From: an uncultured Pirellulaceae bacterium
GTDB taxonomy: Bacteria > Planctomycetota > Planctomycetia > Pirellulales > Pirellulaceae
Length of the DNA stretch: 46,288 nucleotides
NCBI GenBank assembly: GCA_937967505.1
Contig: CALCJM010000102.1
Span: forward strand, 1 to 46,288
Reading direction: 5' to 3'
Shown: piece after piece, positions 7,332 to 15,521 of the stretch
Layout of the letters: each line of letters starts with the position of its first letter
Numbering within the stretch: the stretch's first letter is position 1
The notes under the pieces: model-generated
The model's database searches: none
The model's input: only the letters and a program-made list of their open reading frames with translations
Told to the model about the DNA's origin: nothing
Position numbers and translations under genes: made by a program

Positions 7332-8213
7332 TTACTCTTCCAGCTCAGGCAAGAACTCCCATGATTTGTCGGCGGCAAATCGTGGGTCCAAATAGCTCTT
7401 TATCGTCACGCCCCTGTTAGAGTGTCCGAGCGATTTCGTAGCGTCTCCCCCGGCGAGTTCGATCATTGTGGCATGCGTGGACCGAAACAGGTGACTGTTC
7501 TTGCCCTTTGGCCGGGCGACTCCCGCCTTCTTGAACAGCCCGTCGTAAAGAATCAACACTTTCGTGTCATTACTCCTCCGTATCGGAAACAACCGCTCTC
7601 TCACCGGTTCTCTGATTCTGTCGATGGCTTCAAGGACAAACGGCGGGACAGACTTGACGATCGGCAAACGGCCACCCTTGCGAGTCTCCGCCCGGAACGT
7701 GATTACATTGCCTCGAATGTCCGAAAACTCCAACGCCATGACAGCGCCGACACGCGCGGCCGTCGTGAATTGGATCGAGAAGCAAGCACGAAGAAAATCG
7801 CTGTTGGGAATCCCGGCTGTTATTCCCTCAAGTTTGTCAAAGGACTGCTGCAATTTTCGTAGCTGGTCAACTGTCAGAGCAGTTGGAACACTGGCTGGTA
7901 CCCGAACAGGCTGGACGGTTGGCCCACGTTCTTTACGACCGGTTCGATTAGCAAATCGCCACAGGGAAACGAGATTGCAACGTTCTTTGTTTACTGTCGT
8001 TGGTTTGTTCCCAGCTTCTTTTAACGAAGCCATGAACCCACCAATGTTTCCATCGGTCAAATCGTCAAGCGTCGGAACGCGTCCCAGAAACTTGCCAAAC
8101 TTTTTGAAAGAGTTCTTGTACAGTTTTTTCGTCTGAGGACTCGTATCAGGCTTGTGAGGCAAATAGAAATCTCGGTAGAAGTCTTCCAACAGTATGGATT
8201 TGGAATCGCTCAT
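7332..8213 (-). CDS. Tyrosine recombinase (second recombinase of the element)
   Basis: 293 residues. The N-terminal half (residues 8-95) looks like a SAM-like core-binding domain (KLYKNSFKKFGKFLGRVPTL). The catalytic domain shows Arg154 in TTAARVGAV, box II His241-x-x-Arg244 (HLFRSTHATM), His264 (LGHSN) and the nucleophile Tyr274 (IKSYLD). These are the full catalytic set, so it is probably active in strand exchange. Its ATG overlaps the stop of the upstream gene (ATGA), which suggests translational coupling. It is unlike the island integrase at 16313-17452, lies mid-element and has no attachment site beside it. Roles to consider are excision, resolution of multimers or inversion; the sequence does not choose. 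Confidence 0.87.
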   Translation of the reverse strand: MSDSKSILLEDFYRDFYLPHKPDTSPQTKKLYKNSFKKFGKFLGRVPTLDDLTDGNIGGFMASLKEAGNKPTTVNKERCNLVSLWRFANRTGRKERGPTVQPVRVPASVPTALTVDQLRKLQQSFDKLEGITAGIPNSDFLRACFSIQFTTAARVGAVMALEFSDIRGNVITFRAETRKGGRLPIVKSVPPFVLEAIDRIREPVRERLFPIRRSNDTKVLILYDGLFKKAGVARPKGKNSHLFRSTHATMIELAGGDATKSLGHSNRGVTIKSYLDPRFAADKSWEFLPELEE

Positions 8214-8593
8214 GCGTCACCTCCTTTCCACCAGTCGGCCCCGTCATCCTCATCCTCGAACAACCGCTCAAGCTTTTCATCGAATGATTCCAAGGGCTTA
8301 GGCCAGCCATCGGCGTGATCGTCCGGGTTAATGCCTTCGTGGCTCATTTGGTAATCGCAACGGCCCTTGACCGTGTTGATGAAGTCGCAAACGAGATGGA
8401 GGTTGGCGGTTTCGAAAAGAACGTCTCCTGATTCCAATTCGATCGTCAACGTAATGTTCGCACCGTTGGAGTCAAACAAAACAACGGGATCGTCGTAGCT
8501 CGATTCGTCAATCGCGATAATCAGTGACGCGCGGCTGGCGTAGATCTTCGCCAACGATGTTCCCAAATCAAAAATATTGATGGAGTGATTCAT
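8210..8593 (-). CDS. Hypothetical acidic protein
   Basis: 127 residues if started at the ATG at 8593, which has AAAGGCGGG upstream; a longer upstream reading exists but lacks support. The start overlaps the previous stop (TGATG) and the end overlaps the recombinase start (ATGA), so it sits in a translationally coupled cluster. The first 70 residues alternate beta strands (ASLIIAIDESSYDDPVVLFD, NITLTIELESGDVLFE); the last 30 are very acidic (ERLFEDEDDGADWW). No family is recognised. Its coupling to the recombinase suggests an accessory role such as a directionality factor, but this is inference. Confidence 0.65.
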   Translation of the reverse strand: MNHSINIFDLGTSLAKIYASRASLIIAIDESSYDDPVVLFDSNGANITLTIELESGDVLFETANLHLVCDFINTVKGRCDYQMSHEGINPDDHADGWPKPLESFDEKLERLFEDEDDGADWWKGGDA

Positions 8594-8934
8594 CAGATAC
8601 CCGCCTTTCTTGAAATAGAAGGAAGGTAGGTCAATTGGTTGACACGTTTGGTCAACGAAGTAGCTCGCGTGGCATTCATAAGAACACCTTTCTGCCGGCC
8701 GGAGAGGCAAGCATTGCAAAAAGCGTAGGGCGCGGCAGGTGTCCTAGCGCCGATGACGCCCAGATCGTTTCCTAACTGGAACACCATGCGCCCTACGGTC
8801 TTTTCTCTACAATCATCGGGTTTAGGACTCTTCATTGCAGTCGCCCGGTAAAGAAAACGGGAAACGGCAAAGCATCGGTTTAGGACGACCAACTTCCGGA
8901 ATGGAAGCAGGTCGATAAGCCTTAGTATCGTCAT
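8593..8934 (-). CDS. Small hypothetical protein, start uncertain
   Basis: 113 residues from the ATG at 8934, chosen for the GAGGGG box just upstream; the ATG at 8835 would give 80 residues with a weaker site. It ends with TGATG shared with the next gene. The first 30 residues are hydrophobic and basic, and the rest has a single C-N-A-C pair (YAFCNACLSG). No family is recognised. Another minus-strand frame through 8822-9076 is also open, so the true product is unsure. The rest of the gap 8935-9050 holds nothing I can support. Confidence 0.35.
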   Translation of the reverse strand: MTILRLIDLLPFRKLVVLNRCFAVSRFLYRATAMKSPKPDDCREKTVGRMVFQLGNDLGVIGARTPAAPYAFCNACLSGRQKGVLMNATRATSLTKRVNQLTYLPSISRKAGI

Positions 8935-9050
8935 TTCGCCCCTCGATTTGCAAGTGGTTTTTCTGGAATCCCGGCACCGGCCAACTACTGGCACCGGGAA
9001 ACGTGCGGTTTGCGTGCTTTAAGCTGGTTTTCGACCGGAAGAAAGCAGGG

Positions 9051-11222
9051 TCACTCAACCCCGATCGGCTGTTCAACAGGCTTCTGGCGGCTGATGTCTC
9101 TGGCCATTCTCCTGAGCAGCCGCGTCTGTTCTTCGGCCGATCGGGCTTGGCGTTCCGATACGAGTGCTTGGCGCTCAGCCATCGTCAGCTGTGACTGGTT
9201 GGTTTTGAGCAACTCTTGTCCAGCGGCCGCACGGTCGCCTTGTCCTGGGTTCTCAACAGCCTCCAATGTCTGCAACCCGTTCTTTGTCGGCAGAACGTTG
9301 CTCTGGTCAGCTCTTGCACCTGCGACAAGATTTGAATTGGCGCTGATTTTTTGCAGAATTCCTGTGTGTTCTTCGGCTAGCTTGATTTGCCGATCTGTTT
9401 GGCGGGTGATCACTCCCGTTTGCTGGGCTGCCTCTTTGACTTGAGACTGGTTGGTTTTCAACAACTCGCTCCCCGTCCTGTCGCCCTCAACTGCCTGCTT
9501 TGGGATCGTTCGGTCTGCGTCAGTCGGCCGCTTGGTCCTGTCATCTTTGAACTCTTGCTCGAACCCCAGCACACTGAAAAGGTTTCTGAAAATGTTGGCT
9601 CCGTCGGCCCCGCCGATCGCGTTACCAACCTCCACCGCGTTTTCTGAAACCGTTGGCTTAAAGGCGTCACCAACGACCGGGATACTGTCGAGTGCCGACA
9701 GGGGAACGTCCAGTGCGTTGAACTGCGTATTATCCTTGACCTGTCGTCTGGTCTTTTCAATTCGCGATGCCTCTACAGCACGAGATTCATTTCTGAATTC
9801 TGACTCCAGTTTGGTTTGCTGTGATGTCTTAGAGGCAATGAACGATGGCAGCTTTTCAACAACTCCAATAACGCGATTGAGTGGCGATTCTGCTGTGCCA
9901 GCCAGTTCCTTCGCCCTGGCCAGTTCTGCTTTCGACTCTTCAATTTGCTTTCTCAAAAGCTTAAGGTCGTTGAATGTGTCCAGAGCTTCCTGATTTCCGC
10001 CGATCGCTTTATCAAACTTTTCTTTTCCCAACGCGTCAAACCTATCGACGGCAGTCAGAAAACCATCGCCTCCAAATCCGGCTTTGTTGGCCGTCGATGC
10101 AAATGCTTTGAGGCTCGTTGCGGCTTCATCGCCAGACTTCTTGAGAAAGGCAAGCTGCCCCTGGATTGCAAATGTTTCGACCGGCGTAGCTTTGATTTTC
10201 CGTCCTGCGCTGGTTGCATTTGGAAGCGACCGTGTGAATGCGTCGGGGGCAAGGTCTGAAATTTGTGACGCGTTCAGCGAAAGATTGAGCGCCTCGTCCG
10301 TGGACAGTTCGGGAAATGACTTCCGCACCTTGCCTGCTGCGATCCCGGCTGCCTCAGCCGAACCAAGTGCCAAACTTCCGCGTGCGACCTTCTCGAAATC
10401 ATCGACAAAGCCAGACGATTTTGCTTGAAACAGCAACTCTTTTGATGCTTCCCGATCAAGCCCAAGATTGAATGCCGTTGTATCCGCTCGTTTGATCGCC
10501 TGAGGCGTGTCCTCGACAAATACGCTGGCAAGTCGAATGTCGGCCGGAACGGTTTCCTTAGCCGCTGCCAGTGCCTCCTGCTGTAATTCGTTGATTCTTT
10601 CCAGCCGTTTCTGCATCGTAGCGAAGACAGCAGCACCGGCCCCCAGCGCTCCAAAGTATTTCCCGAGCTTGCCAATCGCCTGTTCTCCGAACGTGTCTTG
10701 CTGTGCGTTCTCGATCTTCTGGAGCGCTTCCCTGTGTTCTTCGGCACCGATCTCGCCAGCTTCAAAAGCGGCGTCAATGTCGTCCTTCATTCCAACGTAT
10801 TCTTTTCGGATCCGACCAGTTGCTTCTTTCAGCCGTCCGGAAGCGGTGACACCACGCGTGATGCTCTCCTTCAGCTGTTCGGCAGCTGCTGCTTCGGCAC
10901 GTTTCGTTGCGTCGATCGCTTCTTTGTTTTCGCGGTGTTTAGCGATCAGCAGTTTGATCGCCGCTCGCGACTTCTCGCCGGCCTCAGCACTCGTTTTGCC
11001 GTAGACGCGCAACGCAGCAATGTTGTCGCTAAGGACTTTTTCCTCATCCCGTTGCCGGCGGATCAAGGTTGCGGCTTGTCGGATCTGTGCTTTTTGAACT
11101 CGGTTAACCTCCTTGCCGTGTTTTTTGGCGGCGTCTTTCGATGCCTCCCATGCTTTCTTTTCGGCCTCGAAAGCTTTGCGGGACTGTTCATCGTCGAACG
11201 TAACTTGGATTCTTGCGGGCAT
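9051..11222 (-). CDS. Phage tail tape-measure-like coiled-coil protein
   Basis: 723 residues. Residues 10-190 are long charged helices rich in Lys, Glu, Ala and Arg (coiled coil). A glycine- and alanine-rich hydrophobic helix follows (FGALGAGAAVFATM, near 190-205), then an alpha-helical domain of about 230 residues with FNLGLDREASKELLFQA and ALNLSLNAS. The C-terminal 250 residues are again helical and charged, rich in Gln. This order (coiled coil, hydrophobic segment, alpha-helical repeats) resembles tail tape-measure proteins. The ATG at 11222 has GAGG 7 bases upstream and lies 9 bases after the terminase-like gene. Finding it without tail, capsid or portal genes is odd. Without a database match the family remains a resemblance; a pore- or scaffold-type helical protein is an alternative. 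Confidence 0.6.
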   Translation of the reverse strand: MPARIQVTFDDEQSRKAFEAEKKAWEASKDAAKKHGKEVNRVQKAQIRQAATLIRRQRDEEKVLSDNIAALRVYGKTSAEAGEKSRAAIKLLIAKHRENKEAIDATKRAEAAAAEQLKESITRGVTASGRLKEATGRIRKEYVGMKDDIDAAFEAGEIGAEEHREALQKIENAQQDTFGEQAIGKLGKYFGALGAGAAVFATMQKRLERINELQQEALAAAKETVPADIRLASVFVEDTPQAIKRADTTAFNLGLDREASKELLFQAKSSGFVDDFEKVARGSLALGSAEAAGIAAGKVRKSFPELSTDEALNLSLNASQISDLAPDAFTRSLPNATSAGRKIKATPVETFAIQGQLAFLKKSGDEAATSLKAFASTANKAGFGGDGFLTAVDRFDALGKEKFDKAIGGNQEALDTFNDLKLLRKQIEESKAELARAKELAGTAESPLNRVIGVVEKLPSFIASKTSQQTKLESEFRNESRAVEASRIEKTRRQVKDNTQFNALDVPLSALDSIPVVGDAFKPTVSENAVEVGNAIGGADGANIFRNLFSVLGFEQEFKDDRTKRPTDADRTIPKQAVEGDRTGSELLKTNQSQVKEAAQQTGVITRQTDRQIKLAEEHTGILQKISANSNLVAGARADQSNVLPTKNGLQTLEAVENPGQGDRAAAGQELLKTNQSQLTMAERQALVSERQARSAEEQTRLLRRMARDISRQKPVEQPIGVE

Positions 11223-11231
11223 CGGGTTACC

Positions 11232-11660
11232 TCATTGTTTGGGTTCGGGTTTGATTGGTCTAATTTTCTCTGCCACTCTCTTGAGTGTGTCGTTAAGCTC
11301 CTTCTGGGCTTGCTGGCCGGTGATCGTTACTTTCTGCCCGAACTGGTCGCTCAGGCGTTGCAGGCTACTTAAGAGAAGCTCGCAATGTGGTTTTATCACT
11401 TCCATGTCGATCAAGTTGCTTTCTTCTTGATCGTTCTCCCTTTTAATCTTGCGGAAACGCTCCTCCTCAATCATGCCTTCGGTACCCCTTTTGAACTTTT
11501 TTAAGTACCAAGCGACAATTTTCATGGGGTTGTAGGTGCCATCTTCATTGCGTGGCGCTTCTTTTCCTTTCCGGGTCAGCATGTAACGGTTGATCCCAAG
11601 CAACTCGGCTGCTTGTTTCTGGTTAAGTTTTACTTCTGAAATGTCCGCCTCTGAATTCAT
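11232..11660 (-). CDS. Small-terminase-like (Nu1-type) DNA-binding protein
   Basis: 142 residues from the ATG at 11660 (GGAG box 8 bases upstream). An N-terminal helix-turn-helix is seen at about residues 12-30 (NQKQAAELLGINRYMLTRK), followed by a tryptophan/lysine segment (IVAWYLKKFKRG) and a long charged helix (EEERFRKIKRENDQEESNLI, then DMEVIKP) of the kind linking the DNA-binding and oligomerisation parts of Nu1/TerS proteins. TerS recognises packaging sites and recruits the large terminase. No large terminase is visible here, which in satellites allows a helper's enzyme to be redirected; that reading is inference. A plain regulator of the same fold is the alternative. Confidence 0.6.
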   Translation of the reverse strand: MNSEADISEVKLNQKQAAELLGINRYMLTRKGKEAPRNEDGTYNPMKIVAWYLKKFKRGTEGMIEEERFRKIKRENDQEESNLIDMEVIKPHCELLLSSLQRLSDQFGQKVTITGQQAQKELNDTLKRVAEKIRPIKPEPKQ

Positions 11661-11725
11661 TGGTTTGCTCCGTTGTCGTGTCTGAATTTCAAAAAACAAT
11701 TGGCAGATTGGGAAATGTGCGAAAA

Positions 11726-11986
11726 TTAAAAAAATGGTGCGCGTCTATTTGCTTGCCGATGCAGGGCTACGCCCCCCGAGTCCCACCGGGGGCCCGGGAA
11801 GGACCCGTGGTCGCCTCCGTTGACTCGCTGCGTGCTGGATGGCTCCGACGTCCTTCCTTGCCTCTCTTCGCGTTGTTCTTGGATCTCCCGGGCACGTGAA
11901 TAAATTTCCTCAATGCTTGGCAGGTAAGTTCCATCACGAGTTTCGCCAGTCCAAGGTGTTTTGGTTTTTATTGGTGCGTTTTTCAT
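11726..11986 (-). CDS. Small hypothetical phage-type protein
   Basis: 86 residues from the ATG at 11986; the longer reading to 12178 runs through the repeat region and is unlikely. The segment DGTYLPSIEEIYSRAREIQE resembles the short LPxxEEIxxxxxEIQ proteins often found just before terminase genes in planctomycete and other prophages. The C-terminal half is glycine, serine and arginine rich and may be disordered. The ribosome binding site is weak. It lies 65 bases upstream of the small-terminase-like gene and probably shares its transcript. Confidence 0.5.
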   Translation of the reverse strand: MKNAPIKTKTPWTGETRDGTYLPSIEEIYSRAREIQEQREERQGRTSEPSSTQRVNGGDHGSFPGPRWDSGGVALHRQANRRAPFF

Positions 11987-11995
11987 GCCGATCTG

Positions 11996-12160
11996 ATGGT
12001 GGATGGTACGGATAGAGATGGTACAAACTTGAATGTTCTTGGTTCGGTGTGGATGGTACGTACGTACTCCCTTTAGGGGTACGTACACACACACACCAGA
12101 GAACGTTGGCACAAGATGAAACGGTTTACGTACCATGTTCTGTACCATGTTCTGTACCAT
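11996..12160. repeat. Cluster of GGTAC repeats and a hairpin, candidate origin
   Basis: About 165 bases hold two copies of GTGGATGGTACG (near 11999-12010 and 12049-12060), further GGTAC units, a hairpin with arms GTACGTACTCCC and GGGGTACGTAC around 12059-12091, an ACACAC run, and three tandem GTACCATGTTCT-type units at 12133-12160. The last three overlap the end of the primase-helicase gene and encode its EHGTEHGT tail. Iteron-like repeats next to a replication gene suggest an origin or regulator site; this is inference. Confidence 0.45.
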
Positions 12161-13973
12161 CTCCAGCAGCCACAACAACGAACAATTCTTGACGCTCGTA
12201 TCTCGCTTGTTTTGGCTCCCTGAAGCCTACGGGTTTAAAACGATCGGATTGTTTCAGTAGCCGAGTTGCCTTGTCCTTGTTCCATCCCAACCGGCTCCTA
12301 ACGTCACCCGCCGTGAACGGATCGCCGCCAGCAAACTCCTCAATAATTTTTTGCTCACCTTCTTGGTCGCTTTTCTTTTGCTGCTGTCTCAGGCTTGATT
12401 CCCGGCTTTTGACCTTCGGCTCTGTCTGTGATCGATGCCAGCACGGCCAGGTATAGAACAACGTTAACGGCTCCAGTGGGGGAAACGACCGGGTGGCAGC
12501 GCTCAGTACTGACAGGCCTTCGTCCTCATGCGGCCTCAAGACAAGATGGGTGTCGGCAGCCCGGGACATCGCACCGGCACCCGAACCAACGTCTGTGACT
12601 GATTTACCGCCCTGCTCGCCCTTACTGGCGTGGTGAACGACTACAAACGCGCAATTCAGCTGTTTGGCGTACGCATCGAGCGTGTTGTACATGGCCATCA
12701 TCTGGGCATTGTCGTTTTCACTTGTTCCCGGTGGTATGAATCGATACCAAGCGTCCAGGACGATTAGGCCAACGTCATCGCAGACACTCTCAAACACCTC
12801 GCCCAGTGAATCAATGTCGTACCCACCGCCACGCAAACACAACGGAAATAGATTCTCGTTCAGCTTCTCACGATCGTACTGGCGAAACTTGGCGATCTCA
12901 TCAAACCGGCTCGCTAAGGTTTCTTCATGCAGTTCGTTGTCGATCACCACCACCTTTGCCTGTGCGGTTGGGAAAATTTTCAGCCAGCTGGATCCGGTGG
13001 CTACAGCCATCGCCAAATCAGCAGCAAGCCACGATTTACCAACTTTCGTCGCTGCGATCAGATTGCAGGTCTCACCGAGTCGCAATAACTGATCAACCAC
13101 TACCTGTCTTAGCGTTGGGTTTTCTTTGACGAAGTCCGCGAAACCCGTCAGTTCCAAACTGTTCTGCTGTTGGGAATCTTTCAAGTCGTTGGGAGGTGGG
13201 GATTCTTCAAAATCTTCCGCATTGTCCAGCAGTCCCTGAAGTGTCTCTTTCGTGCCACCATCAGCAACCCAATCAGATAGATCCTTGACCGGCAGGCGAA
13301 TCACCTTGATCGACTTGGCAACGTCCTTCAGGAGCTCAGCGGCCGCGACAATGTGTTTCTCGCCGGCTTGATCCTTGTCGGGCACAAGAACAACATCCCG
13401 GCCAGCGAGTGATTCGGTATGGCACTTGCGAAACTTCTTGGCACCGCCAGCGTTGGTTGTGGCGATAAACCCAAGCTTTCGAGCGTTCTCAACGTCTTTC
13501 TCTCCTTCGAGAAGCAAAACAGGTCCCTTACCGGCCAACAGTTCTGGCAGCCGATAAAGAACGTCCTTGGTGTCTTTGCGATTCCAGTCCCAACCCTCGC
13601 CGGCGGTTTTCGGTTTTCGTTGCCTAAATCCTTTCGGATCGAAACGAACCACTTGGAACTGAAGCGTGCTTTCCTTATCGAAATAGTCGTACGTTGCAAC
13701 GATTTTCGACTTTCGGCGGGCGCTGACTTGATCTCGCTTCGTCATCAGGTCGGCTTTTGTCATGCCGATCGAACGCAGAACATCATCGGTGGAACAACCG
13801 GCTTGGCAGAATAGAACAGCATCGTGTTGCTTTCCTCGACCGATGCAAAGGCTCGCTTGGCGGTCGTCATGCGCGGGACATTTCGCCTCCCATTGCTGCT
13901 CACCTGACTGTCGCGCTTCCGTTGCTTTGATAATCTGCAAGAGCGCCGGCGTCTCAATACTTATCGAATTCAC
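12126..13973 (-). CDS. Primase-helicase (CHC2 zinc, Toprim, RepA-like ATPase)
   Basis: 615 residues with a GTG start that overlaps the previous stop (GTGA) and has GGGG upstream. Three parts are seen. A CHC2-type zinc site: Cys32, His35, Cys56, Cys60. A Toprim fold: LLLEGEKDVENARKLG (about 152-167) and LVPDKDQAGEKH (about 197-208). A RepA/RecA-like AAA ATPase: Walker A ATKVGKSW (GKS at 312-314), Walker B LIVLDAWY (Asp407) and HHASKGEQGGKS. A helix-turn-helix-like end and the EHGT repeats follow. Such proteins prime and unwind DNA for phage, plasmid or satellite replication. It is the clearest sign that the element can replicate after excision. Confidence 0.88.
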   Translation of the reverse strand: MNSISIETPALLQIIKATEARQSGEQQWEAKCPAHDDRQASLCIGRGKQHDAVLFCQAGCSTDDVLRSIGMTKADLMTKRDQVSARRKSKIVATYDYFDKESTLQFQVVRFDPKGFRQRKPKTAGEGWDWNRKDTKDVLYRLPELLAGKGPVLLLEGEKDVENARKLGFIATTNAGGAKKFRKCHTESLAGRDVVLVPDKDQAGEKHIVAAAELLKDVAKSIKVIRLPVKDLSDWVADGGTKETLQGLLDNAEDFEESPPPNDLKDSQQQNSLELTGFADFVKENPTLRQVVVDQLLRLGETCNLIAATKVGKSWLAADLAMAVATGSSWLKIFPTAQAKVVVIDNELHEETLASRFDEIAKFRQYDREKLNENLFPLCLRGGGYDIDSLGEVFESVCDDVGLIVLDAWYRFIPPGTSENDNAQMMAMYNTLDAYAKQLNCAFVVVHHASKGEQGGKSVTDVGSGAGAMSRAADTHLVLRPHEDEGLSVLSAATRSFPPLEPLTLFYTWPCWHRSQTEPKVKSRESSLRQQQKKSDQEGEQKIIEEFAGGDPFTAGDVRSRLGWNKDKATRLLKQSDRFKPVGFREPKQARYERQELFVVVAAGDGTEHGTEHGT

Positions 13974-14338
13974 TTTTTACCCCGCATTTCCTTAGCCATG
14001 TTCTTCGGCCATGGCATCACAAACAGGGTCACTCGGTCCGAATATGTTTTTACTTCGCAGTCGAAAGGCAACAGAGACGCAAGCCTCCAAATTCGGGGCT
14101 CTTCGGCCGGCGGGAAAACAAGAACTGAAGCGTTGCATCGACCATGTCGGCAGGGCAAAACCACCTGGTAGAACGTGGCGATGTCCAACTGCGCATCGCC
14201 CTCAAGGAATATCCCCAACAAGATTGATTCGTCATAGTCAGATCTGGTCTGCCCTCCCAGTTGCTCGACCACGTATTGGTCAAGCCACTCGGTAATTCCG
14301 TCTTGAAAGAGCGATGTTTTTTGTGCAAGTCGTACCAT
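13970..14338 (-). CDS. Hypothetical protein in replication operon
   Basis: 122 residues from the ATG at 14338, which overlaps the stop of the nuclease gene by one base (TAATG) and has AAGGAAGGTGG upstream. Its own stop overlaps the GTG of the primase-helicase gene. It is a mixed alpha/beta soluble protein (ESILLGIFLEGDAQLDIATF, ASVLVFPPAEEPRIW) with a basic end (KEMRGKK). No family is recognised. The tight coupling on both sides suggests a replication accessory function. Confidence 0.7.
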   Translation of the reverse strand: MVRLAQKTSLFQDGITEWLDQYVVEQLGGQTRSDYDESILLGIFLEGDAQLDIATFYQVVLPCRHGRCNASVLVFPPAEEPRIWRLASLLPFDCEVKTYSDRVTLFVMPWPKNMAKEMRGKK

Positions 14339-14832
14339 TATTCGCCACCTTCCTTGGTGATGGTTTCGATCAAGGCTTTCACCTCGTCGAAACGATGACG
14401 GGCCGAATGGCAAAGAACTGATCGGCAAATACGTTGAGCCATTGGCCTTGGCGCCACGATGATCGTATGCCCTTGGCTAATCCAGCTCGTCAGGCTGCCG
14501 AGTACATGGTTGGGCGTGATCTTCATTCCTGGTCGCTTCCACGTGCCGCCCTCAATCGTTGTCCAAGTCGATTCGATAATCACCGCGGACACCGGCCAGC
14601 CGCGTAGCCGGTCCAGTTCACGCTGAAAACGATCACGTTCACGCCCGCAGCATTGCACGAAATCCATCAGGCTTTTGCGTTCGATCGAAACAACAGCCTC
14701 AAGGCCAGCAACGGAATAGTCGCCGACATTCAGCGTTCCACTTTTGGTAGCCATCGGTGAAAGATCAAACGGTGTCTGCTCACGTGTGTCGACGATCGCC
14801 GTAACATCACGCTCAGGGTTGATACTACGCAT
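14338..14832 (-). CDS. ERCC4-type nuclease
   Basis: 164 residues from the ATG at 14832 (GGGGGTGG just upstream). It shows the XPF/ERCC4 nuclease signature: DTREQ at residues 15-19, GDYSV at 37-41 and IERKS--DF at 50-58, with the acidic and lysine residues that bind metal and cut DNA. A further conserved-looking stretch is VSAVIIESTW. There is no helicase or helix-hairpin-helix part, so it is the short stand-alone type found in phages. Such enzymes cut branched or flapped DNA. It lies upstream of and is coupled to the primase-helicase operon, so it likely helps replication or recombination of the element. Confidence 0.87.
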   Translation of the reverse strand: MRSINPERDVTAIVDTREQTPFDLSPMATKSGTLNVGDYSVAGLEAVVSIERKSLMDFVQCCGRERDRFQRELDRLRGWPVSAVIIESTWTTIEGGTWKRPGMKITPNHVLGSLTSWISQGHTIIVAPRPMAQRICRSVLCHSARHRFDEVKALIETITKEGGE

Positions 14833-15142
14833 GAGCCACCCCCATCCAGCCGAATCGGCCCATGATAGACAGCGTGCAACACCTGAGAGATATGACGCGT
14901 GGGAGTCGTTGGTCAATTGGCAGCATCGGCACCGCGTCCAGGTCGCAGATTATCCGCTCAACAAAGTCGCTGATGTTGATCGATTCGAGATTGCCGATAG
15001 CGTCAGCGAACCCGATAGGGTCATCCGCGGTCATCGCTTTGAGAGCTGAATCTATGGACGATTCGACAATCGTTGCTATGATGTAGTTTCGTCCTCTGCC
15101 CGTCTTGCTCCCCAGCTGCGGGCCTTTTTTTTGCTCTGACAT
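14825..15142 (-). CDS. Hypothetical protein of the replication operon
   Basis: 105 residues. Its ATG overlaps the stop of the DUF1580-type gene (TGATG) and its end overlaps the nuclease start by 8 bases. The N-terminus is basic (SEQKKGPQLGSKTGRGRNY), the middle helical and acidic (ALKAMTADDPIGFADAIGNL). No family is recognised. The unbroken chain of overlapping genes from 15423 to 13970 argues that it is real and co-translated. Confidence 0.65.
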   Translation of the reverse strand: MSEQKKGPQLGSKTGRGRNYIIATIVESSIDSALKAMTADDPIGFADAIGNLESINISDFVERIICDLDAVPMLPIDQRLPRVISLRCCTLSIMGRFGWMGVAHA

Positions 15143-15423
15143 CAGATGCCTTCCGCTTCAAGGAAGGCATCGACAGCCGAATCAGACGGCACTGTTGGGG
15201 CAATCGCAGCGGACTCGTTGCCGGAACTGAACAGCTGAAGCTTCTCTTCGGAAGTGAACCGCTGCCCACCAATCAGAATGGTTTCGAGTTTCGCCCCGCG
15301 AGCGCCAATTTTTCTCCACCTTTGCACTGTACTGCGATTGGGGCGGAATCCCGCGTGTTCCTCATACCAGTCAGGAACCTTTGAAAGCCTGACCAGCACC
15401 TCTTTTTTAATGTCGATTGCCAC
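15142..15423 (-). CDS. DUF1580-type small protein
   Basis: 93 residues. The segment RPNRSTVQRWRKIGARGAKL is a helix-turn-helix-like block, followed by LETILIGGQRFTSEEKLQLF, the pattern of DUF1580, a family seen mostly in planctomycetes and often in mobile islands near integrases. It probably binds DNA and may act as a regulator or excisionase; the role is inference. It opens the overlapping gene chain that ends with the primase-helicase. Confidence 0.78.
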   Translation of the reverse strand: MAIDIKKEVLVRLSKVPDWYEEHAGFRPNRSTVQRWRKIGARGAKLETILIGGQRFTSEEKLQLFSSGNESAAIAPTVPSDSAVDAFLEAEGI

Positions 15424-15521
15424 TTGAGCACCTCCAATGAATTTGGATTAGTAATGCTCACATGGTCGCGATCATGTGCAGGGTGTCGTGCTCTATTGCC
15501 GTTCGGTGGCCAGTATCGGAT

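Noticed and set aside
10507..11372. Plus-strand open frames across the tape-measure-like gene
   Set aside because: They oppose a gene with a good ribosome site and clear helical pattern; their products are Ser/Cys/Phe-rich shadows without family features.
11987..12178. N-terminal extension of the 86-residue protein to 12178
   Set aside because: It would translate the GGTAC repeat cluster and overlap the primase-helicase end; the internal ATG at 11986 gives the family-like part.
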